Of a stretch of DNA of 64,000 nucleotides, positions 11,194-22,078 are shown one piece after another (the first letter of the stretch is position 1; every line of letters begins with the position of its first letter). This DNA is from Daphnia pulex (Eukaryota; Arthropoda; Branchiopoda; Diplostraca; Daphniidae). The position numbers were made by a program, and so were the translations under genes. The notes under the pieces are model-generated. The model saw nothing but the letters and a program-made list of their open reading frames with translations. It did not search any database and had not been told where the DNA came from. The DNA is taken from contig NC_060017.1 in assembly GCF_021134715.1 (NCBI RefSeq), forward strand, positions 4,464,001-4,528,000, given 5' to 3'.

Positions 11194-12419
11194 TTACGTC
11201 GAGGCAGCTTTGGTTTGCAAATTTTGAAGATTATGTTGGACGGCTTTTGATAACAATTCAATCCAGGCCTGATCTCCTTCTCCAGCAATTCCCTGGACTG
11301 TTTTTAAAAGTTGGTCCATTTTGGATGACAATGTGTTGCCATGATCGACAGCTAGCACAACGTTTACAGGTGGATAGAGTGAACATATTAAATCATCAAC
11401 CTCGGTACTCATGGTTGAAACTTGTTCAACAACAGGGTCTAATCTGTTTTGATCAACACTGTGAAACAAAAATTGGTTCTATCCTCAATTAAACGCATGG
11501 AACGGTTATTCTAGTCTAGAATTTACCCATTGAAATCGTTGACCAGTTTCGTGGTTCGTCGAACGAGCGCTGCTGCAGTTTTTACAAGACCTCTGACTGA
11601 AGGATGAAGTTCAAGCGCAACACCACGAATTGTAGTTTCGTCGTCGGAGTCAATTTCGTCTTCATTTATTGATGCATTCGCAGCCTGAAGAAAACTGTGC
11701 TGGAAATCACACAGGAGTGGTAGGATAATAATGATCAACTTACTTCTTCAAGTTCTTCAATTGCATCATTTATGAGTTGTTCTTCTCTACTTAAGACAGA
11801 AGAGACTGCTTCTTTGTTGCTTTTGGGCAAAGTTGGCAATCTGTCGCAAAATTCCCAGATGATTCCAGTAGACAGAAGGCAGGGCTGCAAGTTGTCACTA
11901 GTTAACAAAAATTAAAGTCTTAGAAAATATCACTGTAAATACAAAATTATTGTGCTTAAAATACTTTTTCAAAACCAAATTATGAATTTTTTCCACAAAT
12001 GTCTTCACACCAAATATCAGAGACTCCAATTCTTTTTCAATTATCTGGAGGAATGTTGAACCACAAGTATTGGGCAACAAGAGGTAGCATCCAACGAGCT
12101 GACTTGTTGCATTGCACAAGCTTCCAGCTAAGCTTTGGGTTGTTGACGCCTCAGGAAAAGGTGGGCTACTATGGGCTATCGCAAATTTTGTGGCTTCATG
12201 AGATAAAACTTTAGAGAATGATACAATGTTTGATTGAAATTCCTGTAAATCCTGTTCACATGGCTGCAAAGATGATTCTAAGAAACAACAAAAATTAACC
12301 GTTTGCACAAATCAAAGTGAGATATAGAATAAACCTTTTTCTTTTTGTAGACTAGAAATTAGAACGTCACAATTTGAAAAAATATCCTCAAACACTTCTG
12401 ACAAATTTCCGGTATTCAT
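11194..12419 (-). CDS. CCNDBP1: Cyclin-D1-binding protein 1 homologue (GCIP)
   Basis: Five exons join from ATG 12419 (MNTGNLSEVFEDIFSNCDVL) to TAA at 11194. Exon 2 (to about 11970) carries SFSKVLSHEATKFAIAHSSP and LVGCYLLLPNTCGSTFLQII, matching the human GCIP N-terminal helical region (VSREATTLTIVFSQLP, AVYYLLPKDQGITL). Exon 3 has TGIIWEFCDRLPTLPKSNKE, matching SVWVACQQMPQIPRDNKAA, then an acidic DSDDE stretch. The last exon has MSTEVDDLICSLYPPVNVVL, matching the diagnostic SPSVDDLALSIYPPMCHL, and GDQAWIELLSKAV near the C-terminus. GCIP is a nuclear or cytoplasmic helical protein that binds cyclin D1 and bHLH factors and dampens E2F-driven transcription in vertebrates. The role in arthropods is not well defined. 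The length of about 310 residues is slightly below human (360). Confidence 0.88.
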
Positions 12420-13207
12420 TGCTTTCAAATTAAAATGTTTTCGTCGTCAAATACGCTCATGAGTTATGACAGCGACAAGCTGATACAACACAACCTGCTT
12501 CTATATTATGTCGTCTGCTTGCTTTTTGTTGCTAGATCATATTTTCTGTTTAACATTTTTATAATTTATTCATTCAATTTGCTTTAAAATAAAAAATGTA
12601 TTTGAATTTAATTTATTAATACATAAACAACACAAATCATTTTTAGTTTTACATAAAATTATTTCTTTCATTAGACTTGGCATTGTCGGATGCAGCCCGA
12701 ACCGATTTCATCAACACCCGATGTCCCGAATCCCGATCAACACAGAAAAGAAAGTCGTTTGTTATCTTTAAAAAAAAGTAATCCTATTTTTCCAGTAACA
12801 TTTTTATAGTAGGGAATAGTTTTACTAGATTCTTCTACTATTTCAGAACCACGTAAGTATTTTTTTTCTGTTTATAACATCATTTGATACCAAAAGAAAT
12901 GGATTGTTTATGTAAGTTAATTAAATGCCAGATGGATTTGCCAATTGATTCCATGGTATCAATTTTCATACGTACGCTTTCATAGAAGGCTAGAAGCTAT
13001 GATAGACGTGATAATATTGTAAACTTGAATGTTTTTTTCAATTGGAAAAGAAACCATTGAGGTATAAATTTTCAGTTTGTATCAGCATCTTGTCCTTGAA
13101 TCTCGTAATAACTTACTTTTCTTTTTTCAATTGAATGAATTAAATTTTTGTTTTGGCGTATGCATCAGCTTTATTATTGTAGTTTTCTTCTTTCTTAGAA
13201 ATTTGGA
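12420..13207. other. Divergent promoter and 5' UTR region (CCNDBP1 / ZC3H3-like)
   Basis: This stretch lies between the CCNDBP1 start (12419, minus) and the ZC3H3-like start (13208, plus). A likely 5' UTR exon of the plus gene sits around 12670-12770, where a 39-codon frame opens with ATG 12690 (MQPEPISSTPDVPN). It does not join in frame to the downstream ORF by any splice I tested, so it may be an upstream ORF. Splice signals occur at about 12847-12853 and at 13199 (TTCTTAG before the coding exon). Confidence 0.5.
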
Positions 13208-14395
13208 ATGAATCCTAACAACCCACAACACTTGATGGGGAATTATCCTCCTCATTACTTTCATGTGAATCCCGCAAGTTTGAATTGGCAGTGGAATCAA
13301 GCAATGCCTGGTCCTTCTACATTAAGAGGAAATTTCATCCATGTAAATCCAGCCTTTTTTCAAACAAATGTGGCCCCACCCCCTGAATTGCCAAACCCTA
13401 AAAGAATAATTGTCAACCCAAAGTTTTTCCCTAATGTGCAACCCGAAAGGAACACTGGAACTTCATCTGCTTCCCACGAAGTGAAAAATTTGGAAATAAT
13501 TCCTGCTGTGTTAAGAGATCAGGCGCCAAATTTGAACAGAGTGGTTATTCAAGAAGAAACCAAGGAAAAAAAGCAACAAATCATGGCCTTGAACAGCCAT
13601 AACTCACAACCGATTGCGCAGCACCATATGAAACCAAGCCCGATTCGACACATTTCTGAACGCCGTAATTTGACAAAAATGGATTTCACAAATCAACCAA
13701 TGAGAAGCAAATATAAATGGCGGAAAATGGAGAGCCCATTGAAAGCAATAGCTACCAAACATGCCTACAAATTGGTTCGAAAATCAGTTGTGAAATCTCC
13801 CAAATTGGCTAGTTTGTCAACCCATCGTGCGCAGTTTCATGCATCGAGACTTCTAACTCCTCCCAAATTTACAAGTACACCAACTGAAACGCAGCCTCCA
13901 ATCAATTCACGTTTCAAACTAGATAACCGAGTTACTAAAAACAAGAAGAAAGCTACCAAGAGCTCAAGTCCTCGCGTGTCGCTACCCAAAGTTATTCAAA
14001 ACAAGTATAGACTAATTCGTAACAAATGCTGGAAATCCAAGAATCTTACTTTGACGAAAAGTGGCATCAACCGTTCCATCATCAATCATCGTTCCATTGT
14101 TAGTCGTTCTGTGGTCAATCGTAGCTTCACCAACTTCAAATCCCCGGTTTGCAGGCCAATGGCGCATCACAGTAGTCGATTGCAAAGGTTGGCTGTTGTA
14201 ATTAAGCCCAACAAGAGTATCAAGAAGACCAAAACTACTAAGAGCAAGACACGGAAACGTTATTATGATGACGAGGCAAAGACCAAACCAGATGACGAAG
14301 TCCTTGATGACGTGGATGTGGAGATCGCTGAAAAACCTTCGGGGCCTAAGAATCGTACGCCGATAGGTGCACTGCCTTCTTTCATTACATTATAG
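13208..14395 (+). CDS. Basic ZC3H3-like protein without zinc fingers
   Basis: One uninterrupted coding exon encodes 395 residues. Three copies of an HVNP/IVNP motif mark the N-terminus (YFHVNPASLNW, FIHVNPAFFQT, IIVNPKFFPN). A long Lys/Arg-rich middle has spaced aromatic-basic motifs (SKYKWRKM, HAYKLVRKSV, SRFKLDNR, NKYRLIRNKCW), then KRYYDDEAK, an acidic patch and a C-terminal PIGALPSFITL. The KYKW and K/RYR-I/L-V/I-K/R motifs and the LPSFIxL ending recall ZC3H3, an mRNA-export and polyadenylation factor whose five CCCH fingers normally lie just before the tail. No Cys-x7-9-Cys-x4-6-Cys-x3-His pattern is present; I count only two cysteines, CWKS and VCRP. It may be a finger-less paralogue, or an unrelated basic protein. 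The family call comes from remembered motifs only. Confidence 0.5.
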   Translation: MNPNNPQHLMGNYPPHYFHVNPASLNWQWNQAMPGPSTLRGNFIHVNPAFFQTNVAPPPELPNPKRIIVNPKFFPNVQPERNTGTSSASHEVKNLEIIPAVLRDQAPNLNRVVIQEETKEKKQQIMALNSHNSQPIAQHHMKPSPIRHISERRNLTKMDFTNQPMRSKYKWRKMESPLKAIATKHAYKLVRKSVVKSPKLASLSTHRAQFHASRLLTPPKFTSTPTETQPPINSRFKLDNRVTKNKKKATKSSSPRVSLPKVIQNKYRLIRNKCWKSKNLTLTKSGINRSIINHRSIVSRSVVNRSFTNFKSPVCRPMAHHSSRLQRLAVVIKPNKSIKKTKTTKSKTRKRYYDDEAKTKPDDEVLDDVDVEIAEKPSGPKNRTPIGALPSFITL

Positions 14396-15122
14396 AAACA
14401 GTTCTCCATTAAAATTGCATATTGTCTTGTTAATACTACTCCAGTTCTCTGTTGATCCACTTGGTTATTTGAAACTGGTTACAATTGTTTGCATAGACAA
14501 CGGTCTACGGCCAAATGCTCATTGAAAAATCTCTTGTTCGAGTACCTGTTTTAATTATTCTATTTTTTTTTTCCTGAATTAACTGTACTTTTTTGTGCAA
14601 GAAGAAAATACAAATTGATAAGTTTTCAACAAAAAAATCAATATGTATAGTTGGCCAATAGATTAGAGGCATTTTAAAAAATCCGCTGTGAATGTTTTGA
14701 GTAGACTTGACTGACTTTTCTCGGGAAAATTATTCTCGTCCTTCGTGAAGAATATCCGAAGGGGTTTTCGTAGCCGTCCTTGAGATTCGGGGAATGATGC
14801 GCAGTTTCTACAACTACACGCGGCTTTTGAGTTCGTTTTTAAACTCCTCCGGCTCTAAATAGAGATTATTCTGAAACGCAATATTTTGGCTTTGAAATGC
14901 AACAATTTTGCCGCTATAGTCTTTCGTTGCTTAACAACCGACTGGAGCGTGATGGAATGCTAGTTACTTAATGTTAGACCGTTCAAATTCAAGTCGAAAT
15001 CATAAGAAAATTGTAACTCCAGGAATAACATTTGGGTTGATGACTATCCTTCTGAAAAAATAAACAACTGCTTATTGTTTAATAGCAACTAATTCGACAA
15101 TTGACTTTGGCTTTAAGGTATT
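14396..15122. other. 3' flank of the ZC3H3-like gene
   Basis: It holds the probable 3' UTR of the ZC3H3-like gene and AT-rich spacer. No gene recognised. Confidence 0.4.
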
Positions 15123-15512
15123 CTACAGCGATGTTTTCAAATTCTGTATTTGGGTAGGCTGACAGACTGAAGCGACGTGACTGGGCCGAACGCTAACAGC
15201 CGAATGGGGGATATCAGTATAATGAACTCCTCCAGGGGACAGCAGGTTTAATAGGTCTAGGGATTGAACTATGCTTGCAGTGAATATAGCTGGAGGTCGC
15301 AAGATTTGGAAATTTTTTTGAACCGTTGCTCTTCCTGTTCTGTTAGTTTTAACTCAAATAAGGAAACAGGTCTTCAAGGTTTTTTCGCTGTATATGTACG
15401 AGGATAAGATGGCCTTTGCGTCAATGCAATCAGATATTTCAATCGGAATATCTTTCGATGGTTCAGCGGCCATTCTTTCAAGTCTCGAAAAAATATTGTG
15501 AACGGTTCTCGC
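15123..15512 (-). pseudogene. Possible degenerate coding exon, family unknown
   Basis: On the minus strand an AG acceptor (TTTTTAG) is followed at 15512 by 130 codons in one frame with a single internal TGA (15354-15356). The first part reads ARTVHNIFSRLERMAAEPSK then DIPIEISDCIDAKAILSSYI. The part after the stop reads ILRPPAIFTASIVQSLDLLN and ends at TAG 15123. The composition looks protein-like, but I recognise no family, and a frame this open can occur by chance. It could be a relic exon or noise. Confidence 0.25.
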
Positions 15513-15888
15513 CTAAAAATTGTCGTCGTCAGCATTTCTGAAAATATAAGGTATCAAAGGCCATGGAGAATAACTTATTCAAGTAACTTGAGGCCCGATG
15601 TTCGATTGGCGCCTCTTATCGCATAAAGGATAACTAGGTTGCGTGATGTCAAATCCTAAATGCCCTAAAAACTTTGTGAAAAATATTTCGACAAGTAAAT
15701 GACATGAATGACATAAATTGAATTGAATTGAATTTTCTGTCGTCTGCTGAGATACAAAACTGCTGTGTAATCGTAGCTGGCTGCAACGTGTCACGAAAGT
15801 AAATCTAGATATTTTATATTGCGTTAGACGTCCAGTGCGTGCATTTATAAAATATCAACTTGTATACTCACGACGATTCACGATTAAA

Positions 15889-15908
15889 AAATATCGTGAT
15901 CGATATTT
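15889..15908. promoter_or_regulatory. Perfect inverted repeat next to the SAM synthetase TATA box
   Basis: AAATATCG-TGAT-CGATATTT has 8-bp arms and a 4-bp spacer and ends 9 bp before TATAAA. The half-site resembles half of the DRE/DREF palindrome TATCGATA and Cut-type ATCGAT sites. Its position suggests a dimeric factor site (inference). Confidence 0.5.
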
Positions 15909-15917
15909 GAGCTTGTC

Positions 15918-15923
15918 TATAAA
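15918..15923 (+). promoter_or_regulatory. TATA box of the SAM synthetase gene
   Basis: TATAAATG lies about 210 bp upstream of the start codon. A start near 15948 would give a 5' UTR of roughly 180 nt, continuous to the ATG at 16131 with no obvious intron. Confidence 0.6.
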
Positions 15924-16130
15924 TGCAGGAGTCGCCACGTGCAAAGGCCTCTTTCCACACACAGCAGTCGAACTAGGAAGTTCTCCCAATATTCCAGCCA
16001 ACTAACTCTCGTGTTTGCCACGGGGTTTTGTGTCAGGCTTAGAAATAAGAAAATCAAAATAAGAAAGAATCTGTCTTTTTTCTGTAAAGTGTCGAGTGTT
16101 TTTAAATTAGTCGGTTGAATTTTATTCGAC

Positions 16131-17816
16131 ATGCCGGGTAAAGAAGTTCTTAACGGAGAAAGTTCGAGCGCCAATGGAACGTCTGAAACGTTTCTTTTCA
16201 CATCGGAATCGGTTGGAGAGGGGCATCCAGGTAATGATCCATGTATTTCTCCCTACCCCGCTGTGCGTTGTATTGTTTATGTATCCAACGTCTATTGATT
16301 TTGCTCTTTTGACGTTTTAATTATGTTTGTTTGTTTTCCTTCAGACAAGCTCTGCGATCAAGTTAGTGATGCCATTTTAGATGCCCATCTAGCACAAGAT
16401 CCAAGAGCTAAAGTTGCCTGTGGTAAGTTTCCTTGAAATTAGGTACCAGTATTCATTATTTATGTTTTTTATGTTGTGTTTACAGAAACTGTCAGCAAAA
16501 CTGGCATGGTATTGGTCTGTGGTGAAATCACCTCCCGTGCCATTGTGGACTACCAAAAAGTTATTCGTGAAACAGTCAAGCAGATTGGATATGATGACTC
16601 ATCCAAGGGTCAGTTAATATTGTTTAAATCATAATCATAAGTTCAAGTATTAATAAATGTATTTTTGTTTCAGGATTTGATTACAAAACCTGCAATGTTT
16701 TGGTTGCCTTAGAACAACAGTCTCCTAACATTGCTAGTGGTGTACATGTTGACAGGGACGATGACAATGTTGGAGCAGGTAGAAAACATGTTTTTCATTG
16801 TTTTTATCAAGCATCAAATTATAATAGTTTGTTTTTCATTTCAGGTGATCAAGGATTGATGTTTGGTTATGCCACCGATGAAACTGAAGAATGCATGCCT
16901 CTTACGGTCGTTCTCTCTCATAAACTGAATCAAAGGCTCTCAGAGCTGCGTCGCGATGGCACTCTTTGGTGGGCTTGCCCGGATACCAAATCTCAAGTAA
17001 GCAGTACTGTTTTTATCTGACCCATAAGATTATTTATTAATCACATCTGGTGTCTAGGTTACGTGCGAGTACTATTTCGACAACGGAGCTTGCGTTCCCC
17101 TGCGTGTCCACACTGTTGTTATCTCTACGCAGCATTTGGCCAAGGCTTCACTGGAAGAAGTCCGCCGAGACGTAATGGAGCACGTTATCAAGGCCGTTAT
17201 ACCCGCCAAATACATGGATTCCAACACTATTTTCCACATCAACCCCTGCGGGCTGTTCATTTATGGTGGACCCATGGTAATGTCGAAGAATTTATACATG
17301 TATTGCAATGTTATTTATTGATTGTCTCCTTTTTCAGGGTGACGCTGGACTCACTGGTCGTAAAATCATTGTTGATACTTACGGAGGTTGGGGTGCTCAC
17401 GGCGGAGGTGCTTTCAGCGGTAAAGATTACACCAAAGTGGATCGCTCTGCTGCTTATGCAGCTCGCTGGGTTGCGAAATCTTTAGTCAAGGGTGGAATTT
17501 GCCGCCGCTGCCTTGTTCAGGTAGATTTCAAATTATCCTATCTCGTTCAAGAAATTAATGGGTTCTGTTGTTGTATTAGGTGTCTTACGCTATTGGTTTA
17601 GCGGAACCGCTCTCAATCACGATTTTCGATTACGGCACATCCAAGTACAGCCAAGGTGAGTTGCTCGCAATTGTCAAGAAGAACTTCGACTTGAGGCCCG
17701 GTGCGATCGCCAAAAGCCTCAACCTCAAGAACCCCATCTACCAAAAAACTAGTACATACGGCCATTTCGGGCGCGACATATTTACTTGGGAGCAGCCAAA
17801 AACTTTGATTTTGTAA
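16131..17816 (+). CDS. Sam-S: S-adenosylmethionine synthetase (methionine adenosyltransferase)
   Basis: Eight or so exons encode the full enzyme of about 405 residues, the usual eukaryotic length. It makes AdoMet from methionine and ATP, the donor for cellular methylation. Motifs in order: [20 protein letters not shown] in the N-terminal domain (substrate-binding His and Asp), VCGEITSRA, the signature [15 protein letters not shown] (about 16770-16880), [39 protein letters not shown], and the P-loop-like [20 protein letters not shown] in the exon from 17338. The C-terminus ends [16 protein letters not shown]. No catalytic residue is missing and no frameshift is seen. The ATG at 16131 gives a short Ser-rich leader before the conserved core. 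Introns are 60-130 bp. A TATA box and a palindrome lie upstream. Confidence 0.98.
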
Positions 17817-20800
17817 GACCTAACCTAATGTCGACCACCAATCTCCCACCCCTCCGCAAAACACTTGTCGTTTTTTTTTTCTTTTTTTTTTCTGCTTCTC
17901 AGTCCTTGTTGAGTCACTAGAAGATCTTATCCTTTCTCAGACCTGCTATTCTGTTATAATTCTACAGTGTCTCAGTGTAGGGGTTTCTTTGTCGGCAGCA
18001 GAAATTTTAGACAAGTCTCTTTTCTTTTAAAAAAAGCTGTCGACACCATCTCATGATATTATTTGGAGGTGGTGTACAGCGAAATGGAATCAAGTGTCTA
18101 CCTGCTGCCGACTAGACGATCTCGCTGCGAATGTACGCCGTATATTTACTATTATCAATCCTTTTTTTCATTACCAGTCTTCTTTTTTCTAACGGCGTAC
18201 GTTTGTGTTGTGTTTCCAAAAATTCGTCCATGGAAAAGAGCACTTTTTGGAGACACTCCGATGCTGTAGAGTTGCACCTTCTTCAAATATTATTGCTACT
18301 ACACTAAAAAGTTCTTATAATGTGTGTCTTCTGTCCAACATCTATTCTGTTTGACGGGCGGGGCCATTTGACATACCCAACTTTTTTCGTCTTTTGAATT
18401 TTCTTTCCCTATTTTTCGTATAAAGATTTTGTAGACTTTTTGTTTGTTTTCTCAATCAGGGAATGATTTCATTTGCCACTCCTTTAAACGAATGGAATAA
18501 TGACCCTTCGTTTCTATTTTTTTTTTATTAGTGCGGTTTGAATGTATCTAGTGCCGCGCCTATTACGTATATTTTGTAAGGTGAGGGCCGGTAAGAAACG
18601 AAGATCAATAAACAATGGTCACCAAAAAGAAAAACTCCGATATTATTCCAATTGTATTGTAAAATTTTGAAATCATGAAAGGGGTCATACCGTCTGTTTC
18701 CACAATACATAAGTGAACGAAGACAAAATATTCCAACCCAACCTCAAAAGGAAGAGAAGCTAGATCAAAGAAATATCGAGTACTCTACAAAATGAACTAA
18801 TTTTTTAAAAAGTGAAAAAGACGAAAACTTCCAAAGTCTTTTGTGTCTTTTCTTTTTATGGATGGGGAGGGAGGAGTCGTAGTGTTCAAGTGCATTCAAA
18901 ACGCTGTCGCTAATTCAAACAATCAATCACGCTCAACAATACCATTCTTTGAAAACCGTATCACATTTTGTGCAGCATCCGCCCTCTCCGATTATTATTA
19001 TTATTTAAAAAAAGAAATCCAGGAAAATAAGAAATTAAGAAATGTTTCAGGGGGGAGGGATTGTGGAGAGTTTGAATACCATCACTATACACACACCAAC
19101 CATACACGCAACTATTCCGTTTTCCACCGTAATGTACGGTCGTAAAATTGTTTCACTCTTTCTCTCTTGATATTCTGTTCGGCCATTAATTATTGCTGAC
19201 AAGTTGGAATAAACCAACTCCCTCCTTTTTCGTTATCGCATTTGCGATGAACAGAAAAGCAACGACTAGACAGCTCCACCTCCCCATCCCACTTTTGTGG
19301 ATTCAGGTGAGTTTCAGTAGTAGGAGTCGCAGTTGGCGGGACAACACGTACTGATTCGCTCACTAATGTAGCAAGGTAATGTTTTGTTTGTTTGTTTGTT
19401 TTTTTCTTATACCCTCACTGGTTCGGCAATGGGCGCAGAACAAAAAATAAACGAAAACAGATAAGGATTTTTTGACAGGATCGACCAAGTCGATTGTGTC
19501 ATGTGACAAAAAAAAGAACACGAGTTACACACTCTATATAAGAGGCAAAAAGGCAACGACGAAAAAAGTAGAAAAAGATCGGGGGGAGGGGGAGGGAGGA
19601 GGAGGAGAAGATGCTAATCAACCGGAAGGGTTAAAAAAAAATCAAATGAAAAATTATTAAACAAAACTTAACATTAGACATCCACGCTTCACCGATCATT
19701 GCGCTTGAGAGAGAAGTTTTTTTTTTAACACGAAAAAGACATTAATAATGAGTATTGCGCCTTGACATTGGACGCGAATCAACGACATCATTGTCACACA
19801 AGATTCACTCAGAAAAGACAAAAAAGGGGGAAAAAACGAACGTATCAAAAAGAGGGGAAATTGGAGAGCGATCAAAAAAGCAGGCGCCAGTAGTAGTAAT
19901 TAAGGAAAAAAAGAGGAATCAAAAAGAAGGATAATATAATGTATAACATAAACTAATAGGAAATCATTGAACATCGCACAGCCGCACACAGGTACCGGTA
20001 CCAATTCCCGTCTTCTCTTCTTGGTATTCACTTCCTCTTTTCCTTTCCTCATCTCATTATTACCGAATCTGGGTTTGTGTTTGAAAGCATTCACAGTCGA
20101 AATCAGGCACATCTTTTTTTTTTCTTTTGGTGTTATATCTTTAGAAGTTTGTGGGTTCGAGATATCATCCATTCTTTTTTTTTAAATGAATCAAAAAAAT
20201 TTTTTAAACAAGCCAAAAAAACAAACAATTTAACAGATCATGTCTACATCTGACCTTCACTTTTCTTTTAAAGAGGAATTAAACGAAACTTTAAAAAATT
20301 TATCTTCCGAATGCAAGACTAGATTCGATTCCGCACAAACCGTTTGCGCCATTCTTTTGTTTTTCACTTTTTGTTTTTCACAAATCACCGGTTGTTGGTA
20401 CTCAATACGCTAAAAACTGACTCGCATTTGTTGTTACCGTCACACAAAATTTCTAATCAATGCGATGATGTCGGTTTCACTCATTCATACGCACGGTCAC
20501 AAAACTATGGAAACAATAGGGGGGAACAATGAAAAAGCCCTTTGAGGGAAAGAATCGAAATGTTTAAGGGTTAAGGTCGTTAAGTAGCAGCGAAAAATCT
20601 GCATTCTCGAAGAGGGAAACGACAAAATGGTGTGTAGAGGAAGATCGGAAAAAAACGCTAATCGACTAACTGCTGGACTTGTTTTGAAAACAGATATCCC
20701 CGGCAGATGAATGTTCGATTACAAAAAAGGGAGAAAAAGGAGGTGGGAGGAGGAAGGGAAACAGATGACCATTCATGGACAGAAAAGGCACGCAAGTCAG

Positions 20801-22078
20801 TCACGTCCAAATGGTTGAGCAACGAGTGTGGTACTACGCAACGACGAGATGTAGAATTCTAAGAGAACAGATGGGAAATAACTACTGAAAATGTGTGTGG
20901 GGGGGATTGAAGCTTTTATATAACTACTACATCTAACTATGCACGATCGAATGCCGTGCAATGATTTGATCCTTTCCATATCGTTATTATTACTAATTTT
21001 TTTTTTAACTTTCTTTGCCTAGAAAACGGGGAATTATTTCAAAGAAAAATTGAATTCACAAGTTGGATTTCACGAAATAAGTAGCGCATTACTCGTCGTT
21101 GCCCATCATTCACTCGGCTTGAGAACTGTGACTCTACAAAAGAGGGTGGAAGGGTGGGGCGATTTAAAGGGGGGGGGGGGAGGAGGGGGTAACAAACGTA
21201 CACATTTGATGGCTTGGCGCGACATATCCTCTCACAGTTGGTTCCACGTCTTTTTTTTTTTTTTTTTTACTTCTTTCACCTACGAGTTATTTTTAACGAT
21301 ACGCATGAAACATATCAACCAAGAAGCACAGCGCCTTTTATCACGAGTTAGTTGCAACATTGAAATTTTTTTTAAGGGGGTAGGGGGATTTTCCGCTGTG
21401 CAATTCTGTCGATTCTAACTCAACTGGGTTATCACAGACTGTTCTGACATGCGTTTATTCGCACAATCAGCTCTTCTCTCTATTTCTCAATCTCACGCTC
21501 ATTCGCTGGCTCATATTCTGGGTCTCCGGTTTCAATGATCACAATCACTGGGCTGTTCACTAACACAACGCTGCGCCTATTCCTCTGTAGCCTATCTAGC
21601 GCATTGTCTATCTCTGCTTAACCCAATCAAAGGCACCGACCTTCAAGAGCAAATCCTACTAGGCACGCTCACGCAAAAAAAAAAATGGTGGAAAAATCGC
21701 TCTTTTAAATGCTCACGGTTAATCAACGATAATATATAATAATAAAAAAAAAGCAACGATTAACCGGTTTCACCCCATACACTCCTTTCACCGCGAGGGA
21801 GAAAAAAGAGAGAAAAATGGAGTGAAAAAGAATTCGACCGGTTGATGGCAGTGAACCAACCCCAAAATGGAGAGAAAGATATTATGGGGTGGTAATTAAT
21901 AGGGCAGGGAAATTCAATTTGTTAAAAGAGCATTGAACATGGTACGGCAGTACGATGAATGGCGCTTGGATATCGCACGAGGCTTAGGTTAAAATGATTT
22001 TTTTAAAATGTGAAAACAAGATTTTTTTCCCCATTGGATTACTCTCCACTTCCCCCTAAATTCCCCGACCTACCACCA
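17817..22078. other. Long convergent 3' region of SAM synthetase and the BTB-ZF gene
   Basis: These 4.3 kb separate convergent genes. The first part should be the SAM synthetase 3' UTR; an AATAAA at about 18607 is a candidate polyadenylation signal. No coding potential is supported. The stretch has homopolymers (G-run near 21170, T-run near 21251), purine tracts (19580-19610) and AT-rich blocks. A multi-kilobase 3' UTR of the BTB-ZF transcription factor could account for the right part (inference). Confidence 0.5.

Noticed and set aside
12690-12809. ATG-initiated 39-codon frame as N-terminus of the ZC3H3-like protein
   Set aside because: It cannot be spliced in frame to the 13208 ORF by the donor and acceptor signals present; treated as leader or upstream ORF.
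20140-20170. GGTTCGA-like box B of a tRNA gene
   Set aside because: No matching box A or cloverleaf arms around it.
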